DNA of 64,000 nucleotides from Altererythrobacter lutimaris (GCF_013371495.1 NZ_JABWTA010000001.1:620001-684000), one strand, 5' to 3'; counted from the first letter of the stretch, positions 19,440-30,295 are shown. Notes: a model not told the origin generated them from the sequence alone. Program-made: numbers and translations.

Positions 19440-20914
19440 GGCTTAGCGCCATGCCTTTACGTGCTTCTCTGATCGGGTTGCTGTGTGTCTTTGTCACGGC
19501 CTGCGCGACACCATCGGGCGTCAGCAAGAGCGAGTTTGCCGAGATTGAACGCGCGATGGCCGAGCACATCAATGTGCTTGCATCGGATGGATTCGAAGGA
19601 CGCCGGCCGGGGACTCGCGGAGAGCGCTTGACGCTCGATTATCTGAGAGACGAATTCGAGAAGCGCGGGCTTGTGTCTGGAACGAATGATCCGGCAAATC
19701 CGTGGTTTGCGCCGGTCGAGCTTGTTCGCACAAAAGCAGTGGCGAGCCGGGTCGAATTCGTCACGAATGGAGAGCCGGTCGCGCTCGACGCAAGCGAGGC
19801 TTTCGCAACTACAAACCTAAGGCGCAGCCTGCTTGAATATGCGCCGCTATTGTTCGCAGGTGCATCCCTTTCAGAGCGTCCCGAGGACGAGCTTGTGGGG
19901 CAGGTCGTGGTGCTGACCAGCTCTCCAATGCGATCCGCCGGCTATTCTAAGGCAGCTTTCGACGCTGGTGCTGCGGCGGTCCTGCAGGTCGTCGAAAACG
20001 AAGAGGTGATCGAACGCTTCAGGAGATTTCTAGGGACAGAACGCTTTCGTCTCGAAAGCGAGACGCGGGATGAATTGACTGCCTATGTTACGCGCGATGC
20101 CTTGACCAAGATCATAGGTGAAGAGCAATTTGCAGCGCTTGAACAAGCTGCCAGCGATCCGGAGTTTGCTGGACAGCTCTTGCCCATAACCGCACGGATC
20201 GAAGCCTCGCGACAATCGCCGAGCATCGTTTCGCATAATTTTATCGGGAAGATCCAAGGCACCAAGCCTGAAGCTGGAGCTCTCATTCTCATGGGGCACT
20301 GGGACCACTTCGGGCAATGCGGAGACGAAGCAGACCCTGACCGCATCTGCAATGGAGCAATTGATAACGCTTCGGGCCTTGCCGTCATGATCGAGCTAAG
20401 CGCTCGCTTGCAAGCCCGCGGACCGCATGATCGCGATATCTATTTCCTTGGGACCACAGCAGAAGAGTGGGGCTTGCTTGGTGCCAAGGCGTTCATTGCG
20501 AGACCTCCATTGCCGTTGGATGAGGTTGTAGGCATATTCAATTTCGACACTATAGCGATTGCCGGGAGGGGTAGTCCGGTGGTTTTCCTTGGCGAGGGTT
20601 ACACAGCTCTCGATCCTTTTGTGCTGAAAGCCATTGATCGGGCTGGCCGTGATTTGGGACCAAGAGAGCTTGCCGAGCAATTTGTGCGCAGACAGGATGG
20701 CTGGGCATTCCTGGAGGCCGGTATCCCGTCTATCATGCTAACCGGGGCTTTGGGCGCGCCTGAAATGCAAGCCTATTTCCAGTCTCGCTATCACAACGCG
20801 CAAGACAATCCCGGCGAACTGGTATTGAGCGGAGCGGTTGAAGACATGTTGCTCCACGAAGATCTCGTGGTGGAGCTTGCGGATGCAGAGCGTTATCCAG
20901 CGGGCGGGGAATAG
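19436..20914 (+). CDS. M28 family zinc aminopeptidase lipoprotein
   Basis: A 492-residue exported peptidase. The N-terminal lipoprotein signal ends at VTAC (Cys23). A PA-like insert (about 130-290) precedes the M28 zinc core: LMGHWDHFG, NGAIDNASGLAVM and TTAEEWGLLGAKAF, then a late HNAQDNPGE with the final His ligand. It probably degrades peptides in the periplasm. The start overlaps the bdhA stop (ATGA). A second ATG at 19451 (MPLRASL) is also plausible. Confidence 0.88.
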   Translation: MRLSAMPLRASLIGLLCVFVTACATPSGVSKSEFAEIERAMAEHINVLASDGFEGRRPGTRGERLTLDYLRDEFEKRGLVSGTNDPANPWFAPVELVRTKAVASRVEFVTNGEPVALDASEAFATTNLRRSLLEYAPLLFAGASLSERPEDELVGQVVVLTSSPMRSAGYSKAAFDAGAAAVLQVVENEEVIERFRRFLGTERFRLESETRDELTAYVTRDALTKIIGEEQFAALEQAASDPEFAGQLLPITARIEASRQSPSIVSHNFIGKIQGTKPEAGALILMGHWDHFGQCGDEADPDRICNGAIDNASGLAVMIELSARLQARGPHDRDIYFLGTTAEEWGLLGAKAFIARPPLPLDEVVGIFNFDTIAIAGRGSPVVFLGEGYTALDPFVLKAIDRAGRDLGPRELAEQFVRRQDGWAFLEAGIPSIMLTGALGAPEMQAYFQSRYHNAQDNPGELVLSGAVEDMLLHEDLVVELADAERYPAGGE

Positions 20915-20946
20915 TTTCTCGCTACCCCCTAGCACCTGTCACATAG

Positions 20947-22476
<1,530 letters not shown>

Positions 22477-22482
22477 ACGGTC

Positions 22483-22752
22483 ATGATCGAAGTCTATGTC
22501 CCTTTTCTGCTCGTGATGATGAGCTGGAATGCTGATGATCCGGAGGCCAGCATGCGCATTCAGACGCGCGTACTGATCGATCAGGCTACCTGCGAGGCAC
22601 GCGGTGCGGAGACAGCCGCTCTGGTTGAAGCAGACCGTTCGGAGCGGATGGAACGCTTCACCGATGCGCGCGACATGATCGCGAAAGAGCGGTTTGTGTG
22701 GCGCTGCGTCGAAGCGCCTAAGCATATCGAGAAAGTAGCTGGCGGGTCGTGA
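22483..22752 (+). CDS. small hypothetical protein between guaB and rsmB-like gene
   Basis: An 89-residue protein of unknown function, six bases after guaB and overlapping the next gene by 4 bases. The N-terminus is mildly hydrophobic (VYVPFLLVMMSW). The body is mixed charged helix with two Cys (DQATCEARG and VWRCVEA). Its tight packing in an operon and normal codon usage argue that it is real. Confidence 0.6.
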   Translation: MIEVYVPFLLVMMSWNADDPEASMRIQTRVLIDQATCEARGAETAALVEADRSERMERFTDARDMIAKERFVWRCVEAPKHIEKVAGGS

Positions 22753-23933
22753 CGCCTGCCGCGCGAGTTCAGGCTGCAATCGAAATTCTCGATGAGGTTA
22801 TTTCTGGTGCTGTAGCTGGAGGAGCGCCAGCGGACCGGATTGTCTCTGCCTATTTCAAGACCCGTCGCTATGCCGGCTCCAAGGATCGCCGCGCAGTGCG
22901 CGAGCTGGTCTATTCCGCGATCCGGGTTTGCGGTGAGGTTCCTAAAACGGGGCGAGCTGCCATGATGCGCCTGGTTGAAGAAGACGCTTCGCTCAGCGTG
23001 CTGTTCGATGGTTCAACGCATGGCCCAGCGGTAATTGAAGCTGATGAGAGGCCGGCAAGGGCAGGGGTCGCTCCCGATTGGCTCATCGCCCGCCTCCAGT
23101 CCTCGGGACTTGATGATGCCGAGATGGCAGCGCTGATGGACCGCGCACCGCTCGATATCAGGTTGAACGCAAAGCATGCGCAGCGACACACGTTTGAATT
23201 CCCGGTCGAAGTCGAATGGCTAACTTTACCGAATGCGCGACGCCTGCCGTCTGGCACGCCTGTCGAGCAATGGGATGCGTATAAAGATGGTCTGATCGAA
23301 GTTCAGGACCTTGGCAGTCAGCTTATCTCGCTGATTTCGGGGGCTTATGCGACATTCCTGACCATTGATCTGTGCGCGGGGGCAGGAGGCAAGACGCTTG
23401 CCATGGCATGTGAGCGAACGCATTCGGGCCGGATTGTTGCATCGGACACCGACCGCAGGCGGCTTTCGCGCTTGATGCCACGCGCGAAGCGAGCGGGGGT
23501 TGCAGACTCAGTTGAAACTCGCTTGCTAGACCCCGGAAAAGAGCTTGAAGCGCTCTCAGACCTAAAGGGACAAGCGGACTTTGTGCTGGTCGATGCGCCA
23601 TGTTCCGGCACAGGGACCTGGCGCCGCAAGCCCGAAGCCAAGTGGCGCCTGACGCCGGATCGGCTCGACAGGTTTGCGAAGACACAAGATTACCTGCTTG
23701 ATTTAGCAGCCGAGTTGACCCGGCCAAACGGTGTTATCGGGTTTGTCACGTGCTCTTTGCTCGACGAGGAAGGAAAGGATCGTGTGGAAGCATTCCTCAA
23801 GCGCCATCCCGAGTGGAAAGCAGAACCTTATCTCCAATTTCCCATTGGACGCCAACACGGCCAAGGACTGCGACTCACCCCGTATCATGACGGAACGGAC
23901 GGCTTTTTTGTCGCCATGCTGGGTTCATCATGA
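22749..23933 (+). CDS. RsmB/NOP family RNA (cytosine-5) methyltransferase
   Basis: A 394-residue SAM-dependent methyltransferase likely to modify a cytosine in rRNA. An N-terminal NusB/RsmB-like helical part has ADRIVSAYFKTRRYAGSKDR. The catalytic domain has DLCAGAGGKTLAMA, the motif IV DAPCSGTGTWRRKPE and the nucleophile region FVTCSLLDEEGKDRV, so both catalytic Cys are present. The GTG start at 22749 overlaps the previous stop as GTGA. It differs enough from E. coli RsmB that the exact target base is uncertain. Confidence 0.88.
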   Translation: MTPAARVQAAIEILDEVISGAVAGGAPADRIVSAYFKTRRYAGSKDRRAVRELVYSAIRVCGEVPKTGRAAMMRLVEEDASLSVLFDGSTHGPAVIEADERPARAGVAPDWLIARLQSSGLDDAEMAALMDRAPLDIRLNAKHAQRHTFEFPVEVEWLTLPNARRLPSGTPVEQWDAYKDGLIEVQDLGSQLISLISGAYATFLTIDLCAGAGGKTLAMACERTHSGRIVASDTDRRRLSRLMPRAKRAGVADSVETRLLDPGKELEALSDLKGQADFVLVDAPCSGTGTWRRKPEAKWRLTPDRLDRFAKTQDYLLDLAAELTRPNGVIGFVTCSLLDEEGKDRVEAFLKRHPEWKAEPYLQFPIGRQHGQGLRLTPYHDGTDGFFVAMLGSS

Positions 23934-24009
23934 TAGCCCTATCCATTATGCCTGACCCGCAGAAGCCCGAGCGGTCATGACTGACCGATCCGCTCTCATG
24001 GAGAAAATT

Positions 24010-24510
24010 ATGCGTTTTGCGCCCGCTGCTGTTGCTCTGTCTCTGGTTCTTGCTGTTTCAGCGAGTGTGACGAGTGCGGATGACAGGCAAGCGGCTCCAC
24101 GGGCAGCCACGCTGATTGCGCAAGGCGATGCGGCATTGAAGGCAGGCGATGCTCAAGCCGCGATTGATGCGTTTGAAGCGGCTCTCGCGGTTGATCCCGG
24201 ACATACACCCATTTTCCTGAAGCTTGCCGAAGCGGCACGGCTCGATGGCCTGCAAGGCAAGGCGATCCGCTATTACCGCGAGGCGTTGGATCGTGATCCT
24301 GACAATTTTGCAGCGATTTCAGGCGAAGGCCTTGCTCTTGTTGAAAAAGGTGCATTGGAAAAGGCCAAGCGCAACCTCACAAGACTTGAAAGCCTGTGCG
24401 GTGCGTCGTGCCCGGAAACGCGCGATCTGAAGCTCAGCATCGCGACAGGCACGCAAACGCAGTTCGCGGCAGAAACCTCTGCAGCGGAAAGCACGCCTGC
24501 ATCGAATTGA
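24010..24510 (+). CDS. exported TPR-repeat protein
   Basis: A 166-residue protein with a signal peptide (MRFAPAAVALSLVLAV, cleavage near TSADD). It carries three tetratricopeptide-like repeats between about residues 30 and 130, for example QGDAALKAGDAQAAIDAFEA and IRYYREALDRDPDNF, ending in a Thr/Ala-rich tail. I prefer the ATG at 24010 because GGAG lies 6 bases upstream and the signal peptide then begins at once. An in-frame ATG at 23977 adds 11 residues. Probably a periplasmic scaffold. Confidence 0.75.
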   Translation: MRFAPAAVALSLVLAVSASVTSADDRQAAPRAATLIAQGDAALKAGDAQAAIDAFEAALAVDPGHTPIFLKLAEAARLDGLQGKAIRYYREALDRDPDNFAAISGEGLALVEKGALEKAKRNLTRLESLCGASCPETRDLKLSIATGTQTQFAAETSAAESTPASN

Positions 24511-24541
24511 TCGGCCAAAGCTGATCGACTAGAAGCGCGGG

Positions 24542-25219
24542 ATGATCACGCTTCACCATCTCGAATATTCGCAAAGCTTCCGCATCCTCTGGCTGCTGGA
24601 AGAGCTCGGCGCGGAATATGAGCTCAAGCTCTATGATCGCGATCCTGAAAGCAATCTCGCGCCTGCCGAATACAAGGCGATTTCGCCGCTTGGTACGGCG
24701 CCTGTCATCACTGACGGCGAACTTGCGCTCGCAGAGAGCAATGCGATCATGGATTACATCATGGATCGCCATCCCAATCCTGACGTAAACCCGCCTGCGG
24801 GCAGCGCGCATCGTGCGCGGCACCTGTTCTGGTTCCACGCCTCGCAAGGCTCGCTGATGTCGCTCGGCATGATCGAGATGATTTTTCGCGTGCTGGAAGA
24901 TCGGACGCCATGGCCGATCAACAAGCTGCTAGGCGCGGTTTTCGGCAAAGCGCGAGAAGGTTTTACGAAGCCGCGCAAGGAGCGGCTGCTGAAGCTGATC
25001 GAGCAGGACCTGGGCACAGCGCCGTGGTTCGGCGGCGATCATGTCACTACGGCGGACATCACAATGAGCTATCCTATGGAGTCCTTGCGCGATCGCGGCG
25101 AGCTGAACGCGACCGACACGCCCAATGCGATGGCATGGTTTGAGCGCGTTGAAGCGCTGCCATCCTATCAGAAGGCGCGTGAAATCGACGACCGGCCGAG
25201 CGTCGCTTTCAAAATCTGA
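24542..25219 (+). CDS. glutathione S-transferase family protein
   Basis: A 225-residue cytosolic GST. The N-terminal thioredoxin-like domain has HHLEYSQSFRILWLLEELG, the glutathione-contact turn LGTAPVI and LAESNAIMDYI. The C-terminal helical domain is about residues 90-215, with WFGGDHVTTADITMSYPME. The active residue near the N-terminus is probably Tyr or Ser in EYSQSFR. The substrate cannot be told. Confidence 0.88.
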   Translation: MITLHHLEYSQSFRILWLLEELGAEYELKLYDRDPESNLAPAEYKAISPLGTAPVITDGELALAESNAIMDYIMDRHPNPDVNPPAGSAHRARHLFWFHASQGSLMSLGMIEMIFRVLEDRTPWPINKLLGAVFGKAREGFTKPRKERLLKLIEQDLGTAPWFGGDHVTTADITMSYPMESLRDRGELNATDTPNAMAWFERVEALPSYQKAREIDDRPSVAFKI

Positions 25220-25225
25220 ACCTGA

Positions 25226-25705
25226 TCAGAGGTGTTCGCGGAATTCCTTGAGCACAGCGGCGTAAACGTGGCGTTTGAAGGGCACGATCAGCGAAGGCAG
25301 GTCTTCAGGCTCGGCCCATTGCCATGCGGCAAATTCAGGCGGATCGTGCGCTTCGATATTCACGTCTTCATCGCGGCCCGTAAAGCGGCCAAGGAACCAG
25401 AACTGCTCCTGTCCGCGGTAGCGACCGCCCCATAGCTTGCCCATGAGCTCGTCCGGCAAATCATAGCGAACGGGCTCGCGCATGCGCGTTATGACGCTCA
25501 CATAGGAAGCGGTGATCCCTGTTTCCTCGTGAAGCTCGCGTAAGGCGGCTTGCTGATGATCTTCGCCCGGATCAATCCCGCCTTGCGGCATCTGCCACGC
25601 GCCATTGTCTTTGGAATCGATGCGTTGACCGACGAACACGCGGCGCTCGCTATTCACCAGCATGAACCCTGCACAAGGGCGGTATGCGGTCGGGAGATCG
25701 CTCAC
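25226..25705 (-). CDS. rppH: RNA pyrophosphohydrolase RppH (Nudix)
   Basis: Removes pyrophosphate from 5' triphosphate mRNA ends, which starts mRNA decay. The 159 residues are the usual alphaproteobacterial length. The Nudix box begins GGIDPGEDHQQAAL and ends RELHEETGI. YRPCAGFMLVN at the N-terminus and WGGRYRGQEQFWFLGRF are RppH-specific. The start overlaps the stop of the upstream esterase gene by 4 bases. Confidence 0.93.
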   Translation of the reverse strand: MSDLPTAYRPCAGFMLVNSERRVFVGQRIDSKDNGAWQMPQGGIDPGEDHQQAALRELHEETGITASYVSVITRMREPVRYDLPDELMGKLWGGRYRGQEQFWFLGRFTGRDEDVNIEAHDPPEFAAWQWAEPEDLPSLIVPFKRHVYAAVLKEFREHL

Positions 25706-26655
25706 GCAGCGTTCTCCAGCATGTATTTCATCGCCGCCACCATGCGCTCCAGATCGGCTTGCGCGCCTGCAATCGCACCGCGCAGGTTTGTGAAGCTGTG
25801 CGTCACGCCTTCCATTTCCAGATGCACGTGATCGATCCCCGCAGCAGAAAGCGCCGCGCCGTAATCGCGTCCGGAATCGCGGATCGGATCAAGACTAGCA
25901 GTGACCAGAACTGTCGGAGGAGTGCCTGCGATATCTCCCAGCATCGGCATCGCGCGCGGGTCGTTGCGGTCGGGACTGTATGACGCGTCGAAGAACTCGA
26001 CCGCTGCCTTGGTCAGGATGAAGCCTTCTGCGAATTCTTCCAAGCTGCCGGAACCGAAACTGTCGGCTGCGAGCGGGAAAATCGGGACCTGCAGCACGAC
26101 CGGAACATCGGCTGTGTCCTTCGCGATCTGCTGGCTCACAACGATGCTCGCATTGCCGCCTGCGCTATCGCCGATGGGAATGAGGCCTGTCACTTTACGG
26201 TCCAAATCCTGCGGAGAGCCCGCGATCCAGCGCGTTGCCGCTTCGCAATCTTCAATCGCCGCGGGGAAGGGCGCTTCAGGGGCGCGGCGATAATCGACGG
26301 CGACCAGCGGCATGTCCATAAGCGCGCAAAGCTCTGTGCAAAGCGCGTGATGCGTGTCCAGATCGCCGATCACGAACCCGCCACCATGGTAGAACACCAT
26401 GATAGGACCAAGCTCACGGTTTTCCTGCGTGTCATAGAGCCGCAGAGGGATATCGCCTGCAGGACCGGGACAGGTCAGGTCGCGAATAACGGCCAGCTCG
26501 CGGGCAGGGCGATCCGCCATTCCGTGCAGCGCCATATATCCAGCTCGCGCTTCCTCAAGGCTCATTTCCGCCAGACCCGGTTGCGGCCCCATTGCTGCCA
26601 AACCATCGAGAAATGCTTTTACATCGGGGCGGACATAGGGCGTTTGATCTGTCAT
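25702..26655 (-). CDS. alpha/beta hydrolase, HSL-type esterase
   Basis: A 317-residue cytosolic esterase of the hormone-sensitive lipase family. The oxyanion motif is FYHGGGFVIGD, the nucleophile elbow GDSAGGN, and the acid and His lie in TASLDPIRDSG and GVTHSFTNL. The start at 26655 (MTDQTPYVRPD) is favoured. An ATG at 26676 adds seven residues. It is cotranscribed with rppH. It acts on short acyl esters in relatives, but the native substrate is unknown. Confidence 0.88.
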   Translation of the reverse strand: MTDQTPYVRPDVKAFLDGLAAMGPQPGLAEMSLEEARAGYMALHGMADRPARELAVIRDLTCPGPAGDIPLRLYDTQENRELGPIMVFYHGGGFVIGDLDTHHALCTELCALMDMPLVAVDYRRAPEAPFPAAIEDCEAATRWIAGSPQDLDRKVTGLIPIGDSAGGNASIVVSQQIAKDTADVPVVLQVPIFPLAADSFGSGSLEEFAEGFILTKAAVEFFDASYSPDRNDPRAMPMLGDIAGTPPTVLVTASLDPIRDSGRDYGAALSAAGIDHVHLEMEGVTHSFTNLRGAIAGAQADLERMVAAMKYMLENAA

Positions 26656-26830
26656 GAAATGGGTCTTGCCTCTCATTTTGATTGCACTCGTAGTCAGCCT
26701 TGTGGAGCTTTTCCACTCGACATTTGTGCCGCTAGGAGAAAAACTTCATTGCGGGAGCGGGAACGGAGCCATAATTGCGCGTTCCAGATACTCAGGCATT
26801 CAATGACGAATGCCGCAGGAAGGAATAGTA

Positions 26831-28714
26831 ATGGCGACGAAAGTTGCAGACACAGGTGACAGCGCAGCGCCGCGCAAACAGCCCGATGCGGTCGTAGTCC
26901 GCTTTGCAGGCGATAGTGGTGACGGGATGCAGCTGACCGGAGGACAGTTTACGCTGTCGACCGCGCTCGCAGGCAATGACCTGGCGACATTTCCTGATTT
27001 TCCCGCAGAGATTCGTGCGCCGCAAGGCACGCTGTTCGGCGTTTCTGCCTTCCAGATCAATTTCGGCAGCCGAGAAATCGATACAGCGGGTGACGCGCCT
27101 GACGTGCTCGTCGCGATGAACCCGGCGGCGCTCAAGACAAACTTGCCGGCGCTGACGCCAGGCGGCCTTGTGATCGTCGATACAGGCGAATTCACCAAGC
27201 GCAACCTAGACAAAGCGAAATACGATGTCAGCCCGCTGGAAGACGATACTCTGGCCAAGTACGACGTGTTAAAGCTCGATATTAGCGCGATGACGATTGA
27301 AGCGGTCAAGGATTTCGGCCTTGGCAACAAAGACGCTTTGCGCTGCAAGAATATGTGGACGCTGGGTCTGGCCTTGTGGATGTTCGACCGTCCGCGCAAG
27401 CCTTTGCATGACTGGCTCAGCCAGAAATTCGCGAAGAAGCCGGAGATTGCGAAAGCGAATATCGCCGCGCTCGATGCAGGACATGCTTATGGCGAGACGG
27501 CAGAGCTTGCAGGGCCGCTGCGGCAAGTGCATCTCGACCCGACACCGACCGAACCGGGCACATATCGCACCGTTACCGGCGCTGAGTCGGTATCGCTCGG
27601 GCTTATTGCAGGCGCGCGGTTGCTGCGCTTGCCGATGTTCTTTGGCGGCTATCCGATCACGCCAGCCTCTGCGATCCTGCACCACCTTGCCAACATGAAA
27701 GAGTTCGGCGTCACGACATTCCAGGCGGAAGACGAAATCGCGGCGATCTGTGCGGCGATTGGCGCGTCCTATGCCGGAAGCCTTGGCGTTACGTCCTCTT
27801 CTGGTCCCGGTATTGCGCTCAAGACCGAAGCGATGGGCCTCGCGATCATGACCGAGCTGCCGCTTGTCATCGTCAATTCGCAGCGCGGCGGGCCATCGAC
27901 CGGCCTCCCGACCAAGACCGAGCAGAGCGATCTCTACCAAGCGGTCTATGGCCGCAATGGCGATGCACCGCTGCCGGTGATTGCGGCGCGCAGTCCGGCC
28001 GATGCGTTTGAATGCGCGATCGAGGCTTGCCGAATCGCGGTCCAGTACATGACCCCGACCATGCTCTTGACCGATGGCTACATCGCCAACGCGTCCGAGC
28101 CGTGGAAGATACCCGATCCTGACGTGTTCGAGCGCTTCCCGGCTGAATTTCTTGAGGAAATGAACGGTACGGATGCAGACGGCAATCCGATGCTCCTCCC
28201 CTACAAGCGCGACGAGAAGGGCGCTCGTCCATGGATCAAGCCGGGGACGAAGGGCCTGATGCACCGGATCGGCGGGATCGAGAAAGCGGTCGATACCGGC
28301 CACATCGATTATTCGCCGGAAAACCACTCCGCGATGACGAAAGCGCGCAAGGACAAGATTGGCAATATTCGCGTGAGCGATCAGCAGGTCGCGCTGGGTG
28401 AAAAGGGTGGCAAGCTGGCTATCGTGGGTTGGGGCAGCACTTACGGCCCGATCCATCAGGCGGTGCGCCGCGCGCGTGCTGAAGGGCTCGATGTGAGCCA
28501 CATTCATGTGCGCCATATCTGGCCGATGCCTGCGAACCTTGGCGAGCTCTTGAAGAGCTATGACCAAGTGATCGTGCCGGAGATGAACACCGGCCAATTC
28601 AAGACTGTGCTGCGCGATCAATTCCTGATCGATGCGCAGCCTTTGAACAAGACCAGCGGCCAGCCATTCACTATCGATGAGATCACAAGCGCGATCAAAG
28701 GAGCGTTGGGGTGA
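26831..28714 (+). CDS. korA: 2-oxoacid:ferredoxin oxidoreductase, fused gamma-alpha subunit (KorA type)
   Basis: The 627 residues combine the gamma domain (about 25-200: VRFAGDSGDGMQLTGG, DFPAEIRAPQGTLFGVSAFQ) with the alpha pyrimidine-binding domain (about 220-627: GGYPITPASAILHHL, FQAEDEIAAICAAIGASYAG and NSQRGGPSTGLPTKTEQSDL). This is the 2-oxoglutarate-type architecture, decarboxylating 2-oxoglutarate to succinyl-CoA with ferredoxin. The start at 26831 has AGGAAGGA upstream. KorB follows after a small gene and a REP element. No ferredoxin-like subunit is adjacent. Confidence 0.92.
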   Translation: MATKVADTGDSAAPRKQPDAVVVRFAGDSGDGMQLTGGQFTLSTALAGNDLATFPDFPAEIRAPQGTLFGVSAFQINFGSREIDTAGDAPDVLVAMNPAALKTNLPALTPGGLVIVDTGEFTKRNLDKAKYDVSPLEDDTLAKYDVLKLDISAMTIEAVKDFGLGNKDALRCKNMWTLGLALWMFDRPRKPLHDWLSQKFAKKPEIAKANIAALDAGHAYGETAELAGPLRQVHLDPTPTEPGTYRTVTGAESVSLGLIAGARLLRLPMFFGGYPITPASAILHHLANMKEFGVTTFQAEDEIAAICAAIGASYAGSLGVTSSSGPGIALKTEAMGLAIMTELPLVIVNSQRGGPSTGLPTKTEQSDLYQAVYGRNGDAPLPVIAARSPADAFECAIEACRIAVQYMTPTMLLTDGYIANASEPWKIPDPDVFERFPAEFLEEMNGTDADGNPMLLPYKRDEKGARPWIKPGTKGLMHRIGGIEKAVDTGHIDYSPENHSAMTKARKDKIGNIRVSDQQVALGEKGGKLAIVGWGSTYGPIHQAVRRARAEGLDVSHIHVRHIWPMPANLGELLKSYDQVIVPEMNTGQFKTVLRDQFLIDAQPLNKTSGQPFTIDEITSAIKGALG

Positions 28715-29169
28715 TGGGAGGACCGGCTCAGCCTACACGGACTTTCTCGATTAGAGCGGCAATGGTCTCGTTCCTGCTGGCTGCTGCAGCAGGTATCACT
28801 CTTGCTTTGTTTTTGGTGATGGAAACTTATCGGGTGCTCTGGGTCTGGCAGGCAGCCGAGCTACTGTCTGTGCTCATGAGCTTCGGGCTGTGCAGTTTCA
28901 TTATCGAAAAATTTTGGTCGGAATTCGTCAACGAATTAGAATCTCACCTGCGAGATGGCGACGAGCTCAAGGGCTATGTATGGGCGCGTTGGCTGCCATT
29001 TACTGCATACTGCGTGCTTTTTTCAGGGTTGCTAGGCTTTGCGAACGTACTGCTTTCGGATTCGCGCCTCATGACGCTCTTGGGGCCGATTTTAGGTGTG
29101 CATCTTGCCACGGCAGTTGCGCTTTTATCGCTTACGAGAGAACCTTTCGTGAAGGAGTTGCGCAAATGA
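28711..29169 (+). CDS. small membrane protein inserted between korA and korB
   Basis: Unrecognised protein of about 152 residues with four probable membrane segments (near 16-38, 45-63, 97-115 and 124-142) and a charged loop NELESHLRDGDELK between the second and third. The start is GTG at 28711 or ATG at 28714, both overlapping the korA stop. Bases 28981-29040 hold about 31 G/C of 60, below the neighbours. It interrupts a gene pair that is normally adjacent, and a REP-like inverted repeat follows 21 bases after its stop. Confidence 0.65.
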   Translation: MMGGPAQPTRTFSIRAAMVSFLLAAAAGITLALFLVMETYRVLWVWQAAELLSVLMSFGLCSFIIEKFWSEFVNELESHLRDGDELKGYVWARWLPFTAYCVLFSGLLGFANVLLSDSRLMTLLGPILGVHLATAVALLSLTREPFVKELRK

Positions 29170-29189
29170 ACGCACCAGCAAACATCACT

Positions 29190-29261
29190 CCGTTCATCCC
29201 GAGCTTGTCGAAGGATGTGTTGTGCGAAATGCCCGTGCTTCGACAGGCCCAGCACGAACGG
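29190..29261. repeat. REP-like inverted repeat in the korB leader
   Basis: Two 24-base arms (29190-29213 and 29238-29261) are inverted copies matching at 19 of 24 positions, with a 24-base centre. Each arm carries a CCGTTC end and a GTCGAAG core. The right arm ends 17 bases before the korB ATG, so in the operon mRNA a long hairpin would sit just in front of the korB ribosome binding site. Confidence 0.75.
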
Positions 29262-29278
29262 TTTATGGGGATTACGTC

Positions 29279-30295
29279 ATGAATGAGATGACCAAAATCG
29301 AAACCACACTGAAGGATTGGGTCACGGACCAGGAGGTCCGCTGGTGTCCGGGTTGCGGGGACTATGCGATCCTGAAAGCTGTGCAACGCACGCTGCCAGA
29401 GCTGGGCGCAGATCCGTCCAATACCTGCTTCATTAGCGGGATCGGCTGTTCAAGCCGCTTCCCCTATTACATCGAAAGCTATGGCTTCCACACGATCCAC
29501 GGCCGCGCGCCGGCGGTTGCGACTGGTGTGAAGCTTGCGAACCCCGATTTGGACGTGTGGCTCGTGACGGGCGATGGCGACGGCCTTTCCATCGGTGGCA
29601 ATCACATGATGCATGTGCTGCGTCGCAACGTGAACATGCAGATCATGCTGTTCAACAACGAGATTTATGGTCTCACTAAAGGCCAGTACTCGCCCACCAG
29701 TCGCGAAGGAACGCGCAGCCCGTCAACACCGGGCGGCTCAGTCGATCGACCTGCGCAGGCTTGCGCATTTGCGCTGGGCGCAGGTGCGCGTTTTGTGGCT
29801 CGCGGGTTTGATGTCTCGAAGAAGCTTCCCGAAGTCCTGAAAGCGGCCCATGCGCATGAAGGCGCTGCATTCATCGAGATCTTCCAGAACTGCATCGTCT
29901 ACAACAAGGATGTGTTCAACGATTTCGCCGCGCCCAAGGGTGCTGAGGAGAACCAACTCTGGCTCGAAAATGGCGAGCCAATGCTGTTCGCAGGCGGAAC
30001 CAAGGGTATCACGCTCAACCACGAAACCTTGCGGCTAGAGGTCGTCGATGTCGCAGATGGAGACTGGAAAGCCGCTGGCGTCCTTGTCCACGATGTGACC
30101 AACCGCGCGGTCGCGCATATGCTGGTCGAATTGCCCTTTGGACCATTCCCGATGGCGCTTGGCGTGCTCTATGATGATCCACGCCCATCATTCGAGAAAG
30201 TGGTTCAGGAAGAGCGCAACCGAGCGACCGAAGGCAAGGAGCCGAACCTTGCGCGTTTGCTGGCCAGCGGACAGACCTGGACAGTCGAAGAATAG
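29279..30295 (+). CDS. korB: 2-oxoacid:ferredoxin oxidoreductase beta subunit (KorB type)
   Basis: The thiamine pyrophosphate-binding subunit, 338 residues. The N-terminal EVRWCPGCGDYAILKAVQ and CFISGIGCSSRFPYY contain the Cys residues for an iron-sulfur cluster. The TPP motif runs VTGDGDGLSIGGNHMMH to LFNNEIYGLTKGQYSPTS. The start at 29279 (MNEMTKIETT) is right after the REP element with TGGGGAT as a possible ribosome binding site. The longer reading from 29222 would translate the REP arm and is rejected. Confidence 0.93.
   Translation: MNEMTKIETTLKDWVTDQEVRWCPGCGDYAILKAVQRTLPELGADPSNTCFISGIGCSSRFPYYIESYGFHTIHGRAPAVATGVKLANPDLDVWLVTGDGDGLSIGGNHMMHVLRRNVNMQIMLFNNEIYGLTKGQYSPTSREGTRSPSTPGGSVDRPAQACAFALGAGARFVARGFDVSKKLPEVLKAAHAHEGAAFIEIFQNCIVYNKDVFNDFAAPKGAEENQLWLENGEPMLFAGGTKGITLNHETLRLEVVDVADGDWKAAGVLVHDVTNRAVAHMLVELPFGPFPMALGVLYDDPRPSFEKVVQEERNRATEGKEPNLARLLASGQTWTVEE

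Noticed and set aside
27269..28621. Long 450-codon open frame on the minus strand
   Set aside because: It is entirely antisense to korA, with an Arg/His-rich composition typical of the complementary strand of GC-rich genes.
29222..29278. Extended korB start
   Set aside because: It would translate the REP repeat arm; the conserved protein begins at 29279.
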